From assembly GCF_001632365.1 (NCBI RefSeq), contig NW_024468513.1, positions 435,639-499,638 of the forward strand: a stretch of 64,000 bases of DNA, read 5' to 3'. A model generated the notes under the pieces. The model was not told the DNA's origin. It saw nothing but the letters and a program-made list of their open reading frames with translations, and did no database searches. Below, in pieces: positions 1 through 10,472 of the stretch. The stretch's first letter is position 1. Each line of letters opens with the position of its first letter. The stretch comes from Laetiporus sulphureus 93-53. Its lineage: Eukaryota; Basidiomycota; Agaricomycetes; Polyporales; Laetiporaceae. The position numbers and the translations under genes are program-made.

Positions 1-3000
1 CTCAAGGACGCGTCAGGAGTCTCCATCCTAAGCAAGCGCTGGTCAAGCTGGTGCGAGGCCGTCCTCGGGGTCTCCCAGCAGGAGCTGCGGTTCGTCGAGC
101 CAAAGCGACAGGATATCTGGGTGGCGACGTACTGGTCGCCCGTCGCCTATTTGGAACTCCTGCTTTACCCGCAGCAGCCCGAGTGGCGCCTGTTCGCGAA
201 GCCGGAGGAGAGCGAGCCGGCCAACTCGGAGCTGCGCAGGCTGCTGGAGGCACCTGTGGGCAGGATGGTCTGCACGGGCGGACTGTTCGACGGACGGTGG
301 GACTTTGCGCTGCCGCATAGCAAGTCTGTGCGTATCGCGATTTCTGGTAGTGAGCCTGTTCCGTCGTGGGAGCAGAAACTCGGATTGCAGGGTGAGGAGT
401 TCAAGGATAAGATGGTGAATTCGAGGCTTGAGATTAGCGTTGCCCGGGAGGACGCGGTACACTTTGACAGGGATATCTCGGGTGTGTATACGTTGCTGGA
501 CAAGTGCGGCACTGCGAACTCTGCGTTGCATAAGAAGACGTCTGACGAGCGCGATTCCCATTTGCCGCCGCTGTTCTTGTTGCTCGACCCGACGCGGTGC
601 GGAGATCCTGCGGATGACTGCTTCGTCATCTCTATCAGCACGCGGCGTTATGAGTATGGCGAGACGCGGCCGTTGGTTTGTAAGTTTGAGTCGAAGTGGA
701 GGCAGTCTGATACCGTGGAGGAGCAAAGCATTGAGTGCCATATTCCGCAGAAGTGGGTCGAGTCGTCTGAGACGCATCTGGTGGTAAGCAGTACCATTAT
801 GAGTTCTATCATAGGCATAACTTACGCTTCGAGTTAGCCTGTGGCCGGCCACGAAGCCCACTTCGCTGTCCCCGGAGACCATCTGAACATCAGCGTATCG
901 AACGACGCCTGCTCGAGCGCAAATGCCCTCCTCGTGTGCCGCGTCCCACTCCTTAACCAGGCAGGCCCAGAGTGGCCGCGCGGCGCCTGGCGAGAAGTCG
1001 ACAAGGTACACGAACGAGTGACGTTCAAGGCCCTCGCATGGCTCATCGAGCGTATCCGCAACGTCGGCGACCACTTTGGCGACTGGCAGGATGCGGAGGT
1101 GATGCATCACCATGTCAACTGCGAGCGTTGCGCGCCCACCGCGCCCGATCTACGCTGGACGAAGAATAAGAATAAGATCGTGGCGATAGAGGATACGGCG
1201 CAGGCTGGGGAGTATGAGCGTAGGCTGAAGCGCCGCCCCGCACCGTTTGTCACTCAGCTCAAGCTTGAGGAAAACGGCGTCGGGGTGGTCCGCATCGGTG
1301 TCAATATCACCTCGCTCATGCACCGGGCCATGTCCCGTTTGCCCTCCGCAGGACGCACAGGGGAGATCAAGACCTCGTGGCGACTAACGACCGATTTCCT
1401 CCCAGCAGCGAAGATCAGCCTCCCGAAGTTCAAGCTCTTGAGCAATCGGCGCGACGTGCAACACGCCCAGCCACCTAGCTTTATCATTGACTTGCGCCCA
1501 GAGCAGCTGAGGTCGCTCACCTGGATGCTGGCGCAGGAGAAGCCGGATGCGCCTCCGTTCATCGAGGAGGAGATTTCGGAAGCAATTTTGGAGCCGCTTG
1601 GGTGGAGGGCGGAAGGTCGCGCTCAGAGGCCAGTTCGTGTGAGGGGAGGTGTGCTTGCGGATGAAGTCGGGTACGGGAAGACCGCGATTACGCTGGGTCT
1701 CATTGACTGCACGTCGAAGAGCGTCAAGCAGGAGTTTAGGAAGATGGAGAATTTGAAGGGCAAGATCCGGGTCAAGGCGACCCTCGTAGTCGTCCCTCCT
1801 CATTTGACCAGACAGTGGGGCTCCGAGGTGAAGAAATTCACCGGAAAGCAGTTCAAGGTCGTCGTGATCACCATCGTTTCCAGCCTGAACTCTTTGACTG
1901 TCGAGGATATCCAGGAAGCGGACATTGTCGTCGTCGCGTCCAACTTGTTCAAAAGTGACGTGTACCTGGCGAACCTGGAAATTTTCGCTGGCGCCGGGAG
2001 TCTACCTACTCAAGAAGGCAGATACTTCAATGCGAGGTTGGAGAACGTGCTGGCGTCGCTCCGTGGACAGGTCGACCGGCTTAGAGAGGAGGGCGCGCGA
2101 GCGGTGATGAGAAAAATTAACGAAGGCAGGAAGCTAGGTCTGATATTTATATTTGTTATCCTGCTGCTGTATGCTAATTCATTTTACCAGACGAGGACGA
2201 GGCCAACTTCCTGGTTTCCACAAAGCGTCTTAAGGGTAAGACCTACCGTCAGGCAGCCGAAGTCGCAGAAACTGCAGCGAAGCCAAAGTCAGATCGCTCA
2301 GAGGCAAAGAGCCCGCGAACGGGGATGGTCATGGAGGTTGTCATACCTCCTCTGCCCAAGCGTGGCAAGTCTCCCTCAGCGATGAGCATCGTGTCGTCCT
2401 CTGCGCCTGAGACGACAGACAGAGAGGACGATTCGGACGCGCCCGCCAGGCCACGTCGTCGTCGAGGCCCTCAGAGGCGTCCGATCATGATTTCGGACGA
2501 CGAGGAAGAGCAGGCCCAGTCTGACGGCGATTTTCTGCCTGATGAAGACGAGAACGATCCAAGGGCCAGACGCTCCACGAAGAAGGCGATTTACGTCAAA
2601 CGCTCCAAGAAGTCGCACGATTCCGACTATGAAGAGTCTGTGGCGGAAGAAACTCAGTCCGAGGGCGAGATGGTCTTGGATGACGTGGTCACATCGGACG
2701 ATGACTATTCTAGCAAGTTGTCCAAGCCGTCGACAGCGGGAGAAGGCAAAGGGACGAAGGGCAGCAACAAGTCTGCGGCCACTTCGGACACTGATGCTAT
2801 GGACATCGACGAACCGCCCTCTTCAAAGGGCAAGCCGAAGAAGGCTATCAAGAAGCGCAAGGCTCAGGATGACGGCAAGAGGCCTGCGAAGAAGAAGAGA
2901 GAAGTCAAGGACCCGTGGAAGTTGGGGTCGACCGCGGTGAAGAAGGACTGGACGCAGATGCAGGCTCCGCCACTTGAAATGTTTCACTTCTTCCGGAAGG

Positions 3001-4910
3001 TTGTGGATGAGTATACGTATCTTGACGGCAAGATCCACTCTATGGTCACGAACATTACGGCGGAGAGACACTGGGTTCTCTCCGGTACTCCCCCGATCCA
3101 CGACTTTGGCACTCTCAAGACTATATCCGCCTTCCTCAACTTGCACCTCGGCGTGGATGATGACGGTGAAGGGCAGTCAGTTCAGGTGAAGAAACGCCGC
3201 AGGGAACAGACCGGTGAGCATTTATTCACCATTAGTATCTGAGAGCTTGTATTGACAACTACTGCAGCTGTCGAAAAGTTTCACTCTTTCCGCGAGGTTC
3301 ACAGTCTCGAGTGGCATGCCCACCGCCATCAGATCGGGCAAGCTTTCTTGGATCAATTCGTCCGTCAAGTGAGTGCTTTGTTTTTATGTAGTACATTTTT
3401 CTAATTTTTTTGGTAGAACATTGCTGAGATCGACGAGATCCCGTCAAGCGAGGAGATCAGGAAGGTGGACCTGCCTGCAGCAGAGCGTGCCATCTACCTA
3501 GAACTCGAGCACCATCTTCGTGCGCTGGACATGACCGTCAAGCGAAGCAGAAAGAGCGAAAGCGACCGGGAAAAGCGAGTGGCCCAAGCGCTCGGGGAAA
3601 GCAGGTACGTCGTCGTTGCAGACTGATTTTTCAAGATTCTCAATCGGTCTCTCCAGCACCGCCGAAGAAGCCCTCCTCAAGCGCTGCTCACACTTCGAGC
3701 TCGACTCTTCAGATAAGGAGAACGCAATGAAAGCGTGCGAGGTCATCGTCCGCGAGCGGCGCGCGCAGCTCGACAACTGCAAGACCGAGCTCGAAAAGAT
3801 GATCGCAGAGGCACTCAAGAAAGAGAAGACGATCGGCAAAGTGGAGACCGAGTCGCTCTTCCGAGAGTATATTCGTGTCACGCGCAACGAGGGCGTGGGC
3901 GACGAGGACGCGACGGAGCAGATGAAGGCGTTGCTCGACCAGGCGAACGTCACTGCTCCCCTTCGGGCGATCACGAACAAGCAGGTCGACGCGCGGGGAA
4001 AGGGCAAGTCTAAGGATGACAGCCTGCCGGAGAAGGTCAAGCAGCTCATCTGGGAGCACCGCGAGCAGACGCATGAGATACGTCGTCTGACGAAGGAGCT
4101 CGTGGGCCGTGTGCGGTCGTTGCGGTACTTCACCGCCGTTCGGGACTTGCAGAAGCAGGTTGATGTGGCCCCTGTGGTGCCGTGTCCGTCGTGTGGGCGG
4201 GATCAGGTCCCGATCGAGGAGGTTGCGGTTCTCTCGTCTTGTGGCCATATGGGCTGCATCGGGTGTGTGACAGAGTGTGCGGAGAGAGAGGAGTGCGTAT
4301 ATGCCGCATCTGGTGCATGCAAGGCCGCTGCTCGTGTGCTGAATGTCGTAAAGGGCGATACTCTGGGCGTTGACGACGAGCAGCGCGATGGGCAGGGCAA
4401 GCACTACGGCCTCAAGCTCGAGAGGGTCATTCACCTCATCAAGTAAGTTGCAATTTCGAGATCTTCGCTCGGTTGCTAATGAGTTTTCTTTGTAGGAGGG
4501 AGATACCCAAGGAAGAGCGGGTCCTCGTCTTTGTGCAGTTCCCCGACCTCATGAAGAAAGTCGCAGAGGCGCTCGCCGCGAACGATGTCAAGTTCCTCGA
4601 GATCCGGGGATCCGCGGCGCAGAAGAGCAAGAACCTGGAGCAGTTCCAGACGGACAGCAAGGAACGCGTGCTGCTGCTGAATGTCATGGATGAGAGCGCG
4701 AGCGGGGCGAATTTGACGTCAGCCAACCATGCGGTGTTCCTGTCGCCATTGCTGGCCGCGACGCAAGAGATCTACGATGCGTGCGAGACACAGGCGATCG
4801 GGCGGCTGAGGCGGTACGGGCAGACGAAGCTTGTTCACATCTACCGCTTCCTCAGCACAAACACGATCGACGTTGAGATCTACGAGCAGAGGGCCAAGGT
4901 GAAAATTTAG
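1..4910 (+). CDS. SNF2-family ATPase with RING-like domain (5' end outside window)
   Basis: A seven-exon 3' portion of a SNF2 helicase-like protein. Exons read as 1-783, 838-2137, 2191-3213, 3268-3368, 3417-3604, 3657-4442 and 4496-4910, with all phases matching. Seen: Walker A ADEVGYGKT near 1660, motif Ia VVPPHLTRQWGSE near 1795, a motif II candidate VVDEYTYL near 3003, motif III WVLSGTPP near 3075, a Cys/His-rich RING-like stretch (CPSCG...CGHMGCIGC) near 4185-4330, and a C-terminal helicase half with QAIGRLRRYGQ near 4795. A disordered acidic/lysine-rich insertion with SR- and K-rich runs (about 2190-2950) separates motifs Ia and II. Known: RING-containing SNF2 proteins (Rad5/Rad16/SHPRH-like) remodel nucleoprotein and often act as E3 ligases. 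Inferred: a nuclear DNA-dependent ATPase. It resembles a basidiomycete-specific branch more than classical Rad5, because motif II is DEYT and not DEAH. The start codon lies left of the window. Confidence 0.88.
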
Positions 4911-5429
4911 ATGTTGGATGTGCGTGTCTCGCTTTGGTGACTGTCGGTCTGGTTGGGCCCGTCGGATTGGGACTGTTTAGATTCATGGCGAAGAGTCGGA
5001 TAGTTTCGTGCATCTCCAGTGCGTATCTCGCTTTGATACTGTTGCTCCCGTATCGCTTTTATCGGATTCAACTCCACGAATTCATACAAAAACTCACAGC
5101 ATCTCCGCTCTTCATGTATGCTACATATATAGTTGTACTTATATCCCATCGTCAAATATAACACTGCATTAATATGCACCACACTGTTGAAGGGATGTGC
5201 GATCGCGCATCGCATGTGCCCTGCAGAAAGCAGACAACCGACAGATAGTTGAATGTATGTTCTATCGCGGGCATGGGCGGAGACATGTCAACTCCTCGAC
5301 GCACAGCGGCGAAACCGATAATTGATCCCACCATGCATGATCAGCAGCAACAGAGCGAATAATAATAAGTTATGTACATTACATACAAGATAGCAGTTCT
5401 AAAACACGCTGAAAAGTCCATCCGCTGTA
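4911..5429. other. convergent intergenic region, no gene seen
   Basis: Shared 3' flank between the SNF2 gene (+) and the CRIPT-like gene (-). It is AT-richer than the coding regions and only short ORFs without recognisable motifs occur, so this is probably 3' UTRs and terminators of both genes. Confidence 0.6.
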
Positions 5430-5920
5430 TCATTTCGACGACATCACGTAACCCGTCGTGTCCAATACCTTCATGCCACATATCGCGCACACGCCCCGCT
5501 TATATGCACATCCTACAATATCCCGTGAGTCGATAATCCAGATCAATGGAAACAAAACATACCATGGCAGTACTTGGCTTTGTTCTGCGTGACGGTCGAC
5601 TTGCAATCTCTACATTTCCCTTAATACGGCTGCACAACAAACCACCATTAGTCTCTCAGTCAGCACGAACGTTTGAGGGCATACGCACCTGAAACCTGGT
5701 TTTAGAACTGCCCGGCCTCGTAAGGAGTTTGTTCTCCCCGACCTTGCGCGAGCCCTCCTTGATGCTCTGTTGATGCTCTGCGAGCTATTTCGTGAACGGG
5801 TCCGGCGCCGCGAGCTTTGACAATTTCTGCACACATCCTACGTCAGCACACACACATTCACACACCCCACATTTCTCAAAAGAAAAGGCTACTTACACTC
5901 TCGCATTTCTTGCAGACCAT
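5430..5920 (-). pseudogene. CRIPT: CRIPT homologue with two in-frame stop codons
   Basis: Four exons join cleanly: 5897-5920, 5689-5826, 5563-5629 and 5430-5512 (complement), each bounded by GT/AG and in correct phase. The product has the hallmarks of the cysteine-rich PDZ-binding protein family: start MVCKKCE, then KLSKLAAPDPF, then GSRKVGENKLL, two CxxC knuckles (CRDC, CHGC), and the C-terminal CAICGMKVLDTTGY ending at TGA. About 100 residues is the normal family length. CRIPT is an intracellular zinc-binding protein linked to cytoskeleton and splicing complexes. Two stops interrupt the frame: TAG in exon 2 (complement of 5785-5787, just after PDPFTK) and TAA in exon 3 (complement of 5621-5623, just after PY and before GKCRDC). 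No alternative GT/AG pair removes them without losing conserved residues or the frame. Everything else is intact, so this is a very recent pseudogene, a sequence error, or a recoded or edited gene. Confidence 0.85.
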
Positions 5921-7018
5921 GATAGGGTAGGAGCGTGAGAGCAAGGGCTATGTGCTGGGTGGCAGTCGGCCGTTGTGGCGTTGAATACTGACGCTGACCA
6001 CCGATCACGCGCGGAGGGAGCACAGCGTGGCCCGTTATGGAAGGTGCAGTATTCGCAGTAGTCACGTGACTAATAACTTACTCCCAATTTTCCTCCACCA
6101 CATCAGAATGCATATGCCCAGATTGGAGACTAGAACCTGAGTGTCACTATTGAGAGATTCTCTGCATGTAACCGACATTGTTGAACCGTGTTACAACATC
6201 CCGAAACCGCTCGGTCCCACCAACGGAACCGCAGCCTGCCGCCGAACCACATTCATCGGGTACCCCGCTCGCTGGCGTACCTTAAATGAACTCCACATCT
6301 ACACGACAACGGTATATACATTTATTTTCTCGGCAAGCGCCCATCGTCCATAGCAACTGCTCTGGCTCTGCTTCGCCGCAGCTGGCTCTCCTCCACCGCC
6401 ATTCAGTGAGCTGTCAATGATCCCTTCTGGATACGTACCACCATATCAGCATAAATATCACCACCACCACAGCCGGTCCTCTCAATGAGCTATCAATCTC
6501 TCCTGGGTACCTACAGGCTACCATCACCAGCGCGAGATCTCATCATACAGCGCCAGCCCATCACAGCCAATGACGCAAGACAGAACCAGCAGTGCATCTT
6601 CTGCGCACTCCCTTACCTATGCTTGACTGGCGAAGGTGAGACAGCGAAGAGGAACGTGAGGGGGTGGGTGGGACTGCGGGATGAAGCTTTTGAGTTTGAG
6701 TGCATTGTCACGCTGTGGCTGATTGTCGTGGTCAGTCACTCACTATCTGTCACATGTTTTAATTGGTAGGTCACCTGTGACCATCACTGACATTGCATCT
6801 ATACAACTATTGCACACATAATGGTCGTAGAGGGATATCTGAAGATACCATGGCAGCCCATGACAGCTGACCTAAAGCTCTGTGCATGAAGCGAGAGGGC
6901 AGAACAGCAGACTCGATGATAGCGCCCTGTAGACCGTAGAGTCCGGATGCTCGTAGATTCCAATATCCGGACTTTCTGGCCATTGGTGTGATATGTGCAG
7001 GCCACGATAACCAGATCT
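5921..7018. other. intergenic region, no supported gene
   Basis: About 1.1 kb between the CRIPT-like start and the 3' end of the dehydratase gene. ORFs here (for example + 6485-6769) have no family resemblance and no convincing splice structure. The part next to 5921 should hold the CRIPT promoter. Confidence 0.5.
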
Positions 7019-8110
7019 TCATTGGATCTTGAATGATTTGGGCTTCGAGCCTATCGTCCCTCCAGGGCCCTTCCCAAGCACTTTTCGACGCTGCTTTATC
7101 ATATACGCGTACAGCACGTACAAGCCTACGCATACACCCACCATCAGCGTCCCGTCCACGTACGACAAGAGAGAACACGCCAACGCACCAGGCCACCAAA
7201 CCAAGAACATGAACACCCTGAAATCATCATGCAGTACCTCGGCCCAGCGCGCCGTCGCAAATGGCCACGACAGAGGGAGGAGCCACCCCGCCCACTCTGC
7301 AGACAAGAACGGGATCGATGGCGGCGGCGCGGGGAGCGACGCGTAGATGAGTCCAGCCTCGGAGCCCGCGCCGGTGAGGTAGAGCACGTAGAAGAACGTG
7401 TAGCGCACCCATAGGAGCGCGCGTGGCTCGTAGCCCAAGAGAGAGCACGCGTAGAATGAGTAGCGCACGACCTCCGCGACGGACCAGGAGAAGACCATCG
7501 AGGCGTAGAGAGGGTGGCTGCGCGTCTGCCGTATACCGTCAGAAAGAATAACAAAGGCTGTGCATTATGCGCTTGATTTTACCTGTTCAAACTGAGCTGT
7601 AATTCCCCAAACGAGGTAGAATCTGCTTGCGACCTGCGCTATCGTCGTCCCGACCGGGCTTCGCACCCACCCGAGAAGCGAATGCAGCACCTCGAGTACC
7701 GCAAAGCTCTGCACGATGGCCGTCTGCGGGCCTACCACTGCATATGTCGTGCTTGCGCGACGCAACACAGGAATGAGAAAAGATGGAACCTGTTTTTCCC
7801 ATTTGGGACTGGGGTTTTTTAGGAGCGACAGTGTGGGCAGGTAGGACGCGAGAGTTGACAAGATCGGGATGCGTGATGGCGAGGCAGACGCAGGAACGGA
7901 TGCGTCGAGCCCGAGGAGATGCGCGACGGTGATGATAAGAACATAGGACCATCCCAGCGCAGAGAAGACGTTGTACGCGACGAGATAGTACTTGACGAGA
8001 GTGGACGGACCTGTGCGAACAGTTTGTGATCTGCGCGACAGCTTGCGAGCGAACCACCCACCCTTCTTCGTCTTTCCCGCAGACTTTCCCCTCTCTTCCG
8101 ACTGCGACAT
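7019..8110 (-). CDS. PHS1: very-long-chain (3R)-3-hydroxyacyl-CoA dehydratase (PHS1/HACD family)
   Basis: Two exons (8110-7583 and 7525-7019, complement) give a 344-residue multi-pass ER membrane protein. The enzyme removes water from 3-hydroxyacyl-CoA, the third step of the very-long-chain fatty acid elongation cycle. Exon 2 holds the family signature: VVRYSFYA, then WVRYTFFYVLYLTGAGSE. The catalytic pair would be Tyr225 and Glu232, spaced seven residues apart as in yeast Phs1. The usual LYPxG reads LYLTG here, replacing a normally conserved proline. The C-terminus is lysine-rich, consistent with ER retention. I chose the ATG at 8110 (MSQSEERGKS) because the in-frame upstream ATG at 8224 adds only low-complexity basic sequence. 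A basic N-terminal extension of roughly 50 residues precedes the first membrane span, longer than in yeast. The 280 bp to the bZIP stop suggests independent promoters. Confidence 0.93.
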
Positions 8111-8390
8111 GGTGGGCGTGTGCAACAGCTGGCAACGATGAAGCCGGTGGCGCTTAGCACGCGTGACCGCGTCGATTCTCTGGGGCCACGGAACATTGCC
8201 TGTTATGGAAGGTCTCCGAGACATGGAGGTGCGGCCCGAGATCGATGTATTTCATTCACAACAACGGTCAGGCTGGTACACATACGAACGTACATGACAT
8301 TGTGCAGCTCGAAAAAAGGGTCAGGTAGAAGTCAGAGAGCCAGCGTAAACCATAAAAACGCGTCAAGAATCCGCATGCATCACGATTTTA

Positions 8391-9375
8391 TCAGTCCTTC
8401 TCGCCTCCATTCTCGCCTCCACCGCCATCCTGTATCCCATTCTGTTCAGAGTTGTTGTTTACAAGTGTATGCTCCTGAGAGGGTGCAGAGATTGTCGCGG
8501 ATGGTTCAACACCGTTTGGCTCGAGAACCGGCTGGCCCAGCGCTGCACGTAGCTTCGCGTTCTCGTCTTGAAGCGCGCCTAGCGCCCCGCGGAGACTCGT
8601 GATCTCAATCCTGAGACTGTCCACCAGCGTACGACACTCTTCCCATCGTCGGTTCGCCTCGTCCGCAGACGCGAGCGCTGCATCTAGCAATTGGGAACGC
8701 GATTCGAGCGCCTTGACGTGTCTGTGAACACAGAATGAGGAACAGTCGCGAATGACGATGATCAAAGACGCGTGCTTACTGGTCTCTCCGCTCCCTAAAT
8801 GCGCGCTGAGCTTTTCTGTTCTGCTCGGCGCGCTTTGTCTGGCTGAGGGTGCGCCCAGAGGAGGCAGAAGGAGACGAGGGCTGCCCCTCCTGTGGTGGAG
8901 GTGGGGGTGGGCCCTGTGGATGTGGTGGGGGCGGGGGCATACCCCCTGTGGTGTAGTCGGTCGGCGGATACTGGTAGCCATGCGGAGGCATTGGTGGGCC
9001 ACCGAGATGGGGTGGTGGGACCATGCCGTGCGGGGGTGCGAGCGGGTGCATCCCTGGTGGTGGAGCGGGATGCATCCCTGGTGGTGGGGGCCCCTGGGGC
9101 GGGGGACCCGGCTGGATGGACTGCTGCTGCTCTGTATTTGCTGATGATGGCGACTTGCGCTTGCGAGATCGGACAGGTGTTTGGTGGGTCACGGGCGGGG
9201 GCTCGTCGCGTAGACGGAGGGTCTGGAAGGTGCCCGGGGGCTGTGGCTGGGGCGGAGGTGGGTGCTGCTGGGAAACAGCATGGGCGTCGGAGGGGCTGAT
9301 GGTGGCGGGCGGGGCGGACTGAGGCTGCTGCGCCTGCTGAGGCTGCTGGGAGTGATACGGGGCGTGTCCCAACAT
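8391..9375 (-). CDS. YAP-type bZIP transcription factor, proline-rich
   Basis: Two exons (9375-8780 and 8721-8391, complement; 58-nt intron) encode 308 residues. The basic region QNRKAQRAFRERR (about residues 183-195) is the YAP/PAP1 type. The leucine zipper begins at the exon junction (HVKALESRSQLLDAAL...) and runs on with LRIEITSLRGALGALQDENAKLRAAL. The N-terminal half is disordered: Gln-rich runs, then a proline/glycine tract with tandem PPPGMHP units (about 9020-9100). Yap1-like factors usually end in a cysteine-rich redox domain. Here the C-terminus is short, acidic and Gly-rich with no Cys cluster, so redox-gated nuclear export of the Yap1 kind is not expected. The start at 9375 (MLGHAPYHSQQ) is the first ATG in the Gln-rich frame; a 9480 ATG is in frame but its extension looks non-coding. 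The targets cannot be read from sequence. Confidence 0.88.
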
Positions 9376-10472
9376 GGGCAATCGCCGTCCAGGACACGAT
9401 GTATTAGTAAGAAATCTCGCGTGGCAGCCTTTCGTTCTCCGACAGGCGCCCCCCGCCTGGCCCGCGACCGGCTCAGCCACACACGCTCATCACGCGGCCA
9501 AACGCGCGATATCAAGATACGAGTTGCAGTAGTCCTCTCCACCGGCAAGACAAATCGATCTGTAAGTTAGGTGGTACAGCGATCCCCAATGCCCAAAGAA
9601 TACCATGGTAGAGAGAAACGGCAGGCGAAACGTGCTCCAGTGTATAGACATGGTCATCGCGTTCGTCCCGATTCGTTAGGGTATAGTATATCGCGTCTGC
9701 CAAACAAAATCAGAACTAGTAATTAAACAACACTCGAAGGGCAACAACAACTGCATAAAAAACTCCGCCCACACACAGATTTCGCGGGGATAGTTTATTA
9801 CTACGTCGGCCTGAGAGTCCATACTCATGGAGGAGCGAAGACGGCACTGTGACCAAGAAAAGAAGGATCGAGCGCTCACACTTGCGGGAGATGCTCTAAA
9901 AATGATGACTGTAAGGACGAAGGATGGATGGGCAAACGAGGACGTTGCGGCGCCGCGAAGGCCGGCGTTGAGTTGAAAGAGTGTGTGTTTGGCATAAATA
10001 GGAAACGACCTTGAGGAGCTGAGGAGGAAAGCTACACGTATGGAAAACGGCTGAAAACGCAAGGGCAATGATTTGCGACGAATCCATATTGGGGGCCGAA
10101 CGGCGGAACGGATGTGGAAGAGGCTGTTGGGAGCACAGGCGACCAAGAGAGGGTGAATGGGCTAGACAGATAGATTGCAGGGTATACGAGGGCTGAATTG
10201 ACTGTGTATTTACGATGGATGACGAGCAAGGATTATGTGCAGGGATGCTAGCGCAGCGACGACAACAGGCGGCGAACAGCGAGAGGCGGAGGAGGAATGT
10301 CCAGTAGCGAGCGATAGTTCCGCAGTGCAGCACCGGCAGTGGACGCGGCCGGGAGCGGCAGTGCTGCATCATATGGGCCACATAATAACGATAGGCAGAC
10401 TGGCTGCCTGGGACAGATAGTTATAAAGAAACAGGATCACTGTCCAGACAGCTCCCACGCCAGCATCGCGGA
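9376..10472. other. intergenic region upstream of bZIP gene
   Basis: About 1.1 kb holding the bZIP promoter/5' leader and the 3' flank of the Psr phosphatase. Reverse-strand ORFs such as 9676-10146 lack motifs and could at most be leader ORFs. Confidence 0.45.

Noticed and set aside
5430..5920. Genetic-code reassignment of TAA/TAG as an explanation for the CRIPT stops
   Set aside because: Intact genes in the window end at TAA (BI-1, ELL) and TAG (SNF2 gene, phosphatase copy A), so these codons are true stops here.
9676..10146. 157-codon minus-strand ORF as a gene
   Set aside because: No motif, no splice structure, and it lies in the bZIP upstream region. Most likely a chance or leader ORF.
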